Shown here: piece by piece, positions 24,003-29,627 of the stretch
How the letters are laid out: each line of letters opens with the position of its first letter
How positions within the stretch are numbered: position 1 is the first letter of the stretch
Source: JBOGWP01 sp050693875
GTDB taxonomy: Bacteria > Actinomycetota > CADDZG01 > JAHWKV01 > JBOGWP01
Length of the DNA: 29,627 nucleotides
Assembly (NCBI GenBank): GCA_050693875.1
Contig: JBOGWP010000008.1
Coordinates: forward strand, 1-29,627
Reading direction: 5' to 3'
Made by a program: the position numbers and the translations under genes
The notes under the pieces: generated by a model
Database searches by the model: none
The model's input: the letters and a program-made list of their open reading frames with translations, nothing else
What the model was told of the DNA's origin: nothing

Positions 24003-25111
24003 AGGTTCGCTCGGTGCTCGTCGCGATCAGCTTCGGATTGGTCGCCAGCGGGGCCCTGGCACTCAGCGTCCGGCCACCGTCCACGGGCGAGCAGGTGGAT
24101 GCCCTGGCCGGCCTCGCCACCGTGGCGGCCGGGCAGACGGAGCAGGTTCCGCCCCACCGCGAGCCGCCACCACCACCCCCGCCGCCACCCCCCGCAGAAT
24201 CCGCGGCCCCCGCCCTGGCAGCCAGCGCACCGCCGGCGCCGAAGCCGAAGCCGAAGCCGAAGGTGCAGCCGGCCCCGGCCGCCGCGCGGGACATCGACGT
24301 CTACCGCGGGCTGGGGGCCTGGGTTGACCTCTACGACTACGTCCTTCGGGACCACATCGACCCGGTCGCCACCGTCGATGCGCTGGCTCGCCACAAGGTG
24401 AAGACCCTCTATCTGCAGACCAGCAAGTGGAACATCCCGGGGACCATCCACGACCCCGCGACGGTGACCGCCTTCCTCGACCGCGCCCACGCCAAGGGCA
24501 TCTGGGTAGTGGCCTGGTACGTGCCCGGGTTCGCGGACCTCGACCGGGACGTCCAGCGCAGCGTCGGGGCCCTCGAGTTCTCCACCCCTGCGGGAAACCG
24601 CTTCGACGGCTTCGCCCCGGACATTGAGGACCGGCGTGAGGTCGGCGGCGACCTGCAGCGGTTCAACACCGGCATCGCGGAGTTCTCGCGCAGGCTGCGA
24701 GTGGCCATCCCCGACGCGACCGCCCTCGGGGGGATCGTGGTCGATGCCAAGAACAACGAGCGCGCTCCGGCGAAGTGGGCAGGGTTCCCGTGGCAGACCG
24801 TCGGCGAAACCTACGACGTGATCATGCCGATGGCGTACTGGTCGGTGACGAAGAGCCGCTGTGCCACCACCTACGACGCCGAGGCCTACATCACCGACGT
24901 CGTCGTCAAGACGCAGGCGCTGATGGGGCGGCAGCGGCCCATGCACCCGATCGGCGGGATCGCCGACTGCATCTCAGGCGACGAGGTGGCCGCGTTCGTG
25001 CGGGGGAGCCGGAAGCTCGGTGCGGTGGGCCTCAGCCTGTATGACTTCGCCACCACCGAGGCGAACGGGGAGGGCGACCGGATGTGGCGCGAGCTGCGGT
25101 CGGAGGGCTGA
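23999..25111 (+). CDS. Exported TIM-barrel (glycosidase-like) protein of unknown substrate
   Basis: A 370-residue protein. It has an N-terminal signal or anchor (VRSVLVAISFGLVASGALAL), a low-complexity linker with ten consecutive Pro at about 57-66 and a KPKPKPK stretch, then a globular domain at about 98-370. That domain has a repeating strand-helix pattern suited to a TIM barrel: AWVDLYDYVLRDHIDPVAT, VKTLYLQTSKWNIPG, GIWVVAWYVPGFADLDRD, FDGFAPDIEDRREVGG, GGIVVDAKNN, YDVIMPMAYWSVTK and GLSLYDFATTEANG. The Asp/Glu pairs at strand ends resemble glycoside hydrolase-like (GHL/DUF4015-type) barrels, but I cannot name a family or substrate. The Pro-rich linker suggests it spans the cell wall. The GTG start overlaps a short upstream ORF. 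A dead paralogue lies just upstream. Confidence 0.75.
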   Translation: MKVRSVLVAISFGLVASGALALSVRPPSTGEQVDALAGLATVAAGQTEQVPPHREPPPPPPPPPPAESAAPALAASAPPAPKPKPKPKVQPAPAAARDIDVYRGLGAWVDLYDYVLRDHIDPVATVDALARHKVKTLYLQTSKWNIPGTIHDPATVTAFLDRAHAKGIWVVAWYVPGFADLDRDVQRSVGALEFSTPAGNRFDGFAPDIEDRREVGGDLQRFNTGIAEFSRRLRVAIPDATALGGIVVDAKNNERAPAKWAGFPWQTVGETYDVIMPMAYWSVTKSRCATTYDAEAYITDVVVKTQALMGRQRPMHPIGGIADCISGDEVAAFVRGSRKLGAVGLSLYDFATTEANGEGDRMWRELRSEG

Positions 25112-25221
25112 GGGCTCACCACCGATCCGCGGGTGGACGCTTTCGCAGGGTGCGCCGGCGTCGCCCTCAGCCGTACCCAAGCTGAGTTCGGAGGGCGGGA
25201 GGCGGTGCGTACAATCCAGGG

Positions 25222-25293
25222 GCCCCCGTACTCCAACCGGCAGAGAGAGGACTTAAACTCCTCTCAGTGTGGGTTCAAATCCCACCGGGGGCA
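25222..25293 (+). tRNA. tRNA with anticodon UAA (Leu by anticodon) and a short variable region
   Basis: GCCCCCG (25222-25228) pairs perfectly with CGGGGGC (25286-25292), followed by A and then CCG, so CCA is not encoded. The T arm is GTGGG-TTCAAAT-CCCAC (25269-25285). The anticodon loop CTTAAAC (25252-25258) gives UAA at 25254-25256, which reads the leucine codon UUA. The stem GAGAGGA/TCCTCTC is seven base pairs rather than five, leaving AGT before the T arm. The D arm is CTC-CAACCGGCA-GAG. A bacterial tRNA-Leu should have a long class II variable arm; this one does not. A -10-like TACAAT lies at 25210-25215. Confidence 0.75.
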
Positions 25294-25296
25294 CCG

Positions 25297-25601
25297 AACT
25301 AGACACCGCGCGAACCGCTTCGTTCTGACCACTGACGGCGTCTGCCTCCCGAAGTCGAAACGTCGGGAGAATTAACATTAACCCCATTAACTGAGACGAC
25401 TCTCGGTACCGAGGAAGCCCAAACATGATGTCGAGCATCGTCCATGGGCCACCGACGACGGCGGCGTTGATCGGGCATCCCGGGCGTGGGGCGGTGTCCG
25501 TGCGCTCCTCCCCTAAGCGCTTGCAATCTGCCCACTGCTTCGCTTACCTTGGCGGCAAACTAGTTGCACATCGCAACCACCGCACCGCTCCGGAGGTGGC
25601 C
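25297..25601. other. Gene-free stretch after the tRNA
   Basis: No convincing gene is seen. The stretch holds a locally AT-rich part with three close ATTAAC words (25372-25392), a 12-base palindrome CTCGGTACCGAG at 25402-25413 and, at its end, the ribosome binding site CGGAGGTGG (25591-25599) of the next gene. There is no integrase gene and no repeat of the tRNA 3' end that I can see within the window. Confidence 0.5.
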
Positions 25602-26258
25602 ATGTCCGAGGTCCGAGTCCACAACTTCTCGATCTCCCTGGACGGGTTCGGGACCGGCGACGGCATCACGTTCGACGCCCCGTTCGGTCACGCCGGAGAA
25701 CGTCTGCACGAGTGGATGTTCGCCACCCGATTCTGGCGATCGATGGTCGGCGATACCGGTGGCACTGCGGGTGTCGACCACTCCTTCGCCGAACGCCATG
25801 GCCTCGGCTTCGGTGCCGAGATCATGGGCCGGGGCAAGTTCGGCGCGCAGACCGGCCCGTGGGCCGATGTCGGCACCGACGACGAGTGGCGTGGCTGGTG
25901 GGGGCCGAACCCGCCATTCCACACGCCAGTGTTCGTGCTCACGCACCACCCGCGCCCGTCCATAGAGATGGAAGGCGGCACCGTGTTCCACTTCGTCGAC
26001 GCCAACCCGCAGGAGGCGCTCGACCTCGCCCGGAAGGCAGCCGGCGGCCTTGACGTGCGCATCGGCGGTGGCCCCACCGTCGTCCGCGACTTCCTCGCCG
26101 CCGACCTCATCGACACGCTCCACGTCGTGCAGGTGCCGATCCTGCTCGGCCGCGGCGTTCGCCTCTGGGACCGCGTCGAGGGCGTCGAGGAGCATTACGA
26201 CATCGAGGCGGTCTCGTCACCGAGCGGTGTCACCCACATGACCTTCACACGTCGATAA
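25602..26258 (+). CDS. Dihydrofolate reductase-family (RibD C-terminal-like) protein
   Basis: A 218-residue NADPH-binding reductase-like protein. It opens SEVRVHNFSISLDGFGTGDG, the usual first strand and S-x-D-G motif of the DHFR/RibD-C family. It then has FGAEIMGRGKFGAQTGPWAD, TPVFVLTHHPRPSIEMEGGT, the cofactor-loop LDVRIGGGPTVVRDFLAADL and LHVVQVPILLGRGVRLWDRV. Proteins like this (YyaP/YwjB group) are usually about 190-220 residues with unknown substrates; the name does not imply folate reduction. The ATG at 25602 has a clear CGGAGGTGG site. It is intact and isolated: the tRNA lies upstream and decayed genes downstream. Confidence 0.88.
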   Translation: MSEVRVHNFSISLDGFGTGDGITFDAPFGHAGERLHEWMFATRFWRSMVGDTGGTAGVDHSFAERHGLGFGAEIMGRGKFGAQTGPWADVGTDDEWRGWWGPNPPFHTPVFVLTHHPRPSIEMEGGTVFHFVDANPQEALDLARKAAGGLDVRIGGGPTVVRDFLAADLIDTLHVVQVPILLGRGVRLWDRVEGVEEHYDIEAVSSPSGVTHMTFTRR

Positions 26259-26352
26259 CCGATTCTGCGGCCGTCCGGCGAGGTTGCTCGCAACCGGCGT
26301 GCCACCGGCCAACATCGGAGGACGTCGTCACCCACGTGGGGCGAGGATCCCG

Positions 26353-26560
26353 ATGGCTAGTGATGACGTCGACGAGATCATCGCCCGCCGCGGCAAGCGC
26401 GGCCGCCCCTGGCTCGCTCTGCACCGTCAAAGGTCGAGTCCGTCCTCTCGACCCAGAACTCAAAGAGCGCCTCGCACGCCTGGCCGACGACGAGGGAGGC
26501 CCCGTCTCCGAGATAATCCGTGAAGCGCTCCGACGGCACCTCGTAGCGAGCTGGCGACTA
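26353..26560 (+). pseudogene. Ribbon-helix-helix antitoxin-like protein, frameshifted
   Basis: MASDDVDEIIARRGKRGRP from the ATG at 26353 continues, after one extra base near 26409, as GSLCTVKGRVRPLDPELKER, LARLADDEGGPVSEIIREAL and RRHLVAS in the next frame. The second part is a CopG/Arc-type ribbon-helix-helix: a strand with VRPLDPEL, then SEIIREALRRHL. The expected stop is absent and the frame runs into antisense VOC remnants, so the 3' end was probably lost in a deletion. Such proteins usually repress their own toxin-antitoxin operon. Confidence 0.6.
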
Positions 26561-26574
26561 CCCCACGCCCTTGG

Positions 26575-26797
26575 AGCGAAACTCGCCGATGTCGGCCAAG
26601 CAGGCGCTCGACCTCAGCGTCGCGATTATCCGGCCGGAAGTCGAGGTGTAGCCGATTCTTGTTCAGCTTGGGTTCGGATACTGGGACGAAGAGAAGACCG
26701 GGAAGCCGCTCAGTGCTCGGTCGAATCTCGAATTCCTCTGGGTCTTCGATTCGGGATCGTGCGCTTCCACAATCGTTTGTTCCCATTCAAGACTCAT
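26575..26797 (-). pseudogene. VOC/glyoxalase-family protein, internally deleted and truncated
   Basis: The reverse strand from the ATG at 26797 reads MSLEWEQTIVEAHDPES, then in another frame DPEEFEIRPSTERLPGLLFV, PVSEPKLNKNRLHLDFRPDN and RDAEVERLLG before sense is lost near 26580. Intact relatives have about 15 more residues (a W-x-x-ALGW-type stretch) between the first two pieces and a C-terminal DPEGNEFC strand. Both are missing, so this is a remnant with an internal deletion and a lost 3' end. Confidence 0.65.
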
Positions 26798-26814
26798 GCG
26801 TGGAGCGTAGAAAA

Positions 26815-27000
26815 CCTGGTGCTCGGGCGGCGAGGTGGACGACGACACCCTCGATGTCGTTGGCCACGTGTCGAGCGGCGAGGTCTCGGTAGGAGCGGCG
26901 CCCCCGGCGCGGTCGCGCAGCTCCTCGAGGATGTCGAGCGGGCCGGCATCGGTGGTCCATGTCGAGCTGCCGAAGCTGCGCAGGGTGGCAGTGTCGACGC
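26815..27000 (-). pseudogene. Fragment of a nucleotidyltransferase-like (MNT/AbiE-type) domain
   Basis: The reverse strand gives LRSFGSSTWTTDAGPLDILE with ELRDRAGG, then after a frame change near 26895 YRDLAARHVANDIEGVVVHL and AA. This resembles the C-terminal half of small nucleotidyltransferases (TDAGPLD..., Y-x-DL..., V-x-V-x-x-LxD). Both the GSxxxGT active-site part and the end are missing. It abuts the VOC remnant and is truncated at both ends. Confidence 0.45.
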
Positions 27001-27009
27001 GTCCCGTGA

Positions 27010-27710
27010 TCGGGACCGGTTCGGGGAGACCGAGCTGCGGCGCGCCCTCGCATGGCTGCGCTACGCGCAAGGTGACCTGCAGGCTGCAGGTGCCGAGCTC
27101 GACGCCGCGCTGGCCCTCCTGCCGCTCACCCACGTACGTGAAGCGGCCCGCTGCCGAGGGATCGACGCCATGGTGGCGCTGGCCGGCGGTGATCCCGACC
27201 GCGCCCGACAGCAGGCAGACGCGGCCGTCGCTGCTGGTACCACCACCGACTACGTGCGAGCGCTGGCGCTCGCCAGCGAAGCACGCGTGCTCGCCCGTCT
27301 CGACGGCGAACCCGACGTCGCCGAGGACGAGCTCCACACGATGCTCACGACGTGTCCGGCCGCCGGCCACCAGCCCGGCGTGTGCGACGCCCTCGACCGC
27401 CTCGCCGGCGCAGTGGGCCACGGCGAGCGCCACGACGAAGCCGCCCGTGGACGACGCCATCGCGTACGCCCGGCGCGGACGAGGGGAGCGGAAGCGGCCC
27501 GCGTATGGGTGGCACAGCCTGACGCCGACCGAGCAGCAGGTCGTTGACCTCGTCGCCGAGGGCCTCACCAACCCCCAGATCGGCGAACGGCTCTTCGTGT
27601 CGCGCCGCACCGTGCAGTCCCACCTCCGGCACGTCTTCGCCAAGCTCGACGTCGCCACCCGCGCCGAGCTCGCTGCGAGAGCCACTGCCCGGAGCACGAC
27701 ACGCCGCTGA
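27010..27710 (+). pseudogene. LuxR-family regulator remnant (TPR-like region plus HTH, frameshifted)
   Basis: One frame carries FGETELRRALAWLRYAQGDL, QAAGAELDAALALLPLTHVR, EAARCRGIDAMVALAGGDPD, RARQQADAAVAAGTTTDYVR and ALALASEARVLARLDGEPDV, a helical repeat region as in large MalT/LuxR-type regulators. Near 27445 the sense moves to another frame: DDAIAYARRGRGERKRPAYG, WHSLTPTEQQVVDLVAEGLT, NPQIGERLFVSRRTVQSHLR and HVFAKLDVATRAELAARATA, the LuxR helix-turn-helix, ending in TGA at 27708. Relatives have some 35 residues at the join that are missing here. The large N-terminal ATPase or cyclase part is absent, so this is a 3' remnant. Confidence 0.7.
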
Positions 27711-27772
27711 TCCCCAGCGCTCACGGGCGCGCGGCTGATCGATCGGCGACGATCGCCCGCGTCGTCTACGGC

Positions 27773-28049
27773 TCAGTCGTCGAAGGCCACGGAGTCGACC
27801 TTGATCGCGGTGATCGTCGCGAAGGCGGCGGAGAAGTTGGGTCCGTTTCCCCCGAGACACTCCAGCCGGATCGTCCCAGGGCTGTTGAGGATGCCGAGAC
27901 CGAGCACGGTGGCTTCGCGGTCGCCGACGTTGTCGACACCGATGGTCCCCGTGCCGGCGAACCCCGCGAAGCCGGCGTGGGCCAGCACGTAGCTGCCAGC
28001 CCGAGTCCGACACGAGGTGGCGGGTCAGCCTGTAGTCATCCGCCGGCAC
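27773..28049 (-). pseudogene. C-terminal fragment of an exported or surface-type hypothetical protein
   Basis: The reverse strand has PADDYRLTRHLVSDSGW in one frame (from 28049), then LAHAGFAGFAGTGTIGVDNV, GDREATVLGLGILNSPGTIR, LECLGGNGPNFSAAFATITA and IKVDSVAFDD in another, ending in TGA at 27773. The small-residue-rich beta pattern ending in IxAIKVD resembles the tail of secreted actinobacterial hypotheticals, but I cannot name a family. A join with a frameshift and no real N-terminus argue for a fragment. Confidence 0.4.
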
Positions 28050-29206
28050 GTTGCTCTGACCCGAGCCGCCCGCTCGGGGTCGGCGCCGCGTCGCTGACCT
28101 CCGTGGAGGCCTTGCCGGTCAGGGGGTCCCGGCGGAGGTCGGGGACGACCTCGACGGTGACGGGGGCGGCCGCGCCGGCCTCGGCGAGGGCGTCGCGGAC
28201 CGCGGCTTCGACTGCTGGGGTGTCGAGCGGTCCGGTCGTGACGACGTCGAGCTGTGCTCGTTTGTCCTGGTGGCGGACCTGGAACTCGGCGATGGCGGGG
28301 AACCGAAGGAGTGTGCTGCGTACGACGAGGGGGTGGACCTCGATGCCGCCGAGGTGGAGCATCTGGTCGTTGCGGCCACCGACGAGGGCCCGCTGATGGC
28401 CGTGCTCGGGCGCGGATGGCAGCGGTGTCATGCGATCGTCGAGCCGGTAGCGGATGAGCGGCTGGACGTGGTTGGCCAGGTTGGTCACGAGTACGTGGTC
28501 GGCTTCGACGCCCACGTCGACGGGCTGGTCGTCGGGGTCGACGAACTCGACGATGGCGCTGTCACTGGCGAGGACGAACTCCCGGCTTCCCGGTGGCGCG
28601 CTGCCGAGCAGCCCCTCGGAGGACCCGAAGCTGTCCGACGGCGGTGTGCCGAAGCCGCCGGTGATGCGTTCGCGCAGGTCGGGCCGGAGCTCCTCGCTGG
28701 TGACCACGATCGTCTGCGGTGAGATCGACAGGACGCCGGCGGAGGCGACGTCGGCGAGGCGAGCGAGCACCGACGGGTAGCCGGCGAGGACCATCGGTTG
28801 GGCCGCCTGGACACGAGTGACGATCTCGTCGAAGGGAAGCGTGACTGGCACGAGGGTGACGTCCCAGCAGGGTCGGGACCTGGCCGAGGTGTTCGAGGTG
28901 GGCGTCCACGGCTGACCGGGTGATGCGCCGGTCGGTGCAGACGTCGTCGAAGTTGGCCATCATGTCGGGCTTCGTCATGACCGGGAGCGACCGCAGGTCT
29001 TCGATCGACCGGATGTCGGGGACATCCGATCCAAGGCGGCGCCGGTGGTAGGGGGAGTCGGCGACCGCCCGCTGGAGCAGGAGGCGAAGGCCGTCGAGCT
29101 GGTGGGCGCGGAGGCGTTCCGCCGACCACGTGAGCCGGTCGAAGTGCTGCGGCATCACGTCGACGAAGCGCTGCTGGGCCGCGGTGAACCAGGGTGCATC
29201 GGTCAC
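28036..29206 (-). pseudogene. PaaK-like adenylate-forming ligase with internal deletion
   Basis: The N-terminal part starts at a GTG at 29206 (GGGAGG upstream): TDAPWFTAAQQRFVDVMPQH, LLLQRAVADSPYHRRRLGSD, EDLRSLPVMTKPDMMANFDD. After HLEHLGQVPTLLG the sense jumps to the next frame near 28870: DVTLVPVTLPFDEIVTRVQA, VLAGYPSVLARLADVASAGV, TPPSDSFGSSEGLLGSAPPG, VLVTNLANHVQPLIRYRLDD and DLRRDPLTGKAS (the C-terminal Lys). Intact phenylacetate-CoA-ligase-like proteins have about 80-90 more residues there, including the TSG-type phosphate loop, so the enzyme would be dead even without the frame change. Its start overlaps the TetR gene's stop (GTGA), so the two formed an operon. Confidence 0.75.
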
Positions 29207-29627
29207 CTCGTCGCCTCCCTTGCCTCGACGATGGCCACCTGCGCCAGCGCATGGCGCATGTCCTCGGGGTCGAGCGCCGGATCGGCGAGGACCTCCAGGG
29301 TGATGCCGATGGACCCGGCGAGAAGCCCGAGCGCCAGCTCGCGGGGCTCCAGGCCGGCGTCGGGCGCCACGGCCGAGACCAGGCGCGCGACGTTGTCGAT
29401 CGTCCGCTGGTGCAGGACGAGGTAGCGGGCGTTGATCTCGGGGTGCCGCGACGCGTGGACGCGGAACTCGATCAGCGTCGCCTGCCACGCCAGCGACGCC
29501 ACCGCCTGGGCAAGCGCGACCCGCTGCATGTCTGCGGGACCGTGGGCGCGGCCCGCCGCCTCCTCGAGGGTCGCGGCCCGCTCGTCGATGCTGGCCTCGA
29601 GCACGGCGAGGAACAGGTCGACCTTGC
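29203..29627 (-). CDS. TetR-family transcriptional regulator, C-terminal part (runs off window)
   Basis: The reverse strand enters the window already coding: KVDLFLAVLEASIDERAATL, then AQAVASLAWQATLIEFRVHA, SRHPEINARYLVLHQRTIDN, VARLVSAVAPDAGLEPRELA, LGLLAGSIGITLEVLADPAL and a TGA at 29203. The (S)K-x-D-LF-x-A-VLE stretch is the end of a TetR DNA-binding domain, and the rest is the helical ligand/dimer domain. The helix-turn-helix is outside the window. It overlaps the PaaK-like gene's start and probably repressed it; the effector is unknown. Confidence 0.75.
   Translation of the reverse strand, partial: KVDLFLAVLEASIDERAATLEEAAGRAHGPADMQRVALAQAVASLAWQATLIEFRVHASRHPEINARYLVLHQRTIDNVARLVSAVAPDAGLEPRELALGLLAGSIGITLEVLADPALDPEDMRHALAQVAIVEAREATR

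Noticed and set aside
25222..25293. tRNA-Sec or allo-tRNA with an 8/4 or 9/3 fold
   Set aside because: The anticodon is UAA, not UCA, and the acceptor and T arms are normal (7 and 5 pairs) without a long variable arm.
25297..25601. Integration site of a mobile island at the tRNA 3' end
   Set aside because: No integrase gene and no direct repeat of the tRNA end is visible in the remaining 4.3 kb of the window.
26835..27710. 291-codon + strand open frame taken as one intact LuxR regulator
   Set aside because: Only its last 100 or so codons make sense; the convincing helical-repeat sequence before that lies in another frame, so the gene is broken.

Overview
The window is high-GC DNA (codon third positions dominated by G/C, GTG and TTG starts, GGAGG-type ribosome binding sites) and reads as a chromosomal piece of an actinobacterium (Actinomycetota). 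Support comes from the actinobacterial type of LeuB, a DUF501 gene next to a Ppx/GppA gene, and LuxR-type regulators of an actinobacterial kind. I cannot fix the class; a deep-branching lineage such as Acidimicrobiia or Thermoleophilia is a guess.

Layout. (1) 1-3700 is a decayed accessory stretch: the end of an IS1595-like element inserted in a reverse-strand gene, an intact GNAT acetyltransferase, then a LuxR regulator, an NTF2-like gene and a DUF2269 membrane protein, each broken by single-base frameshifts. (2) 3757-5512 holds a hairpin repeat cluster, a DsrE-family gene with an in-frame UGA exactly where the family has the first Cys of its CxxC motif, followed by a SECIS-like hairpin (a candidate selenoprotein), and an agmatine-deiminase-like enzyme. 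(3) 5664-17604 is an almost complete branched-chain amino acid block: ilvD on the reverse strand, and divergently a small unknown gene, ilvB, ilvN, ilvC, leuA, leuC, leuD, leuB and cimA. Two leader peptides rich in Leu/Ile/Val codons, each followed by a terminator hairpin, sit before the ilvB part and before leuA, so both halves look controlled by attenuation. CimA makes citramalate from pyruvate and acetyl-CoA, so LeuBCD can serve both leucine synthesis and a threonine-independent route to 2-oxobutyrate and isoleucine; IlvBN, IlvC and IlvD then finish the Val/Ile pathways. (4) 17652-22703 carries housekeeping genes: a KimA-like APC transporter with a duplicated cytoplasmic module, an S1-domain protein, DUF501, Ppx/GppA and a membrane-anchored cyclophilin. 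(5) 22800-25111 is a tandem pair of secreted TIM-barrel-like proteins, the first dead and the second intact. (6) 25222-25293 is a tRNA with anticodon UAA but a short variable region. (7) 25602-29627 has an intact dihydrofolate-reductase-family protein and then a graveyard of gene fragments on both strands (RHH antitoxin, VOC, nucleotidyltransferase, LuxR, PaaK-like ligase), ending in a TetR regulator that runs off the window.

The frameshifts are confined to accessory blocks while the roughly 17 kb core (5.6-22.7 kb) has none, which argues for real decay rather than uniform sequencing error. The most interesting single item is the candidate DsrE selenoprotein at 3886-4245.
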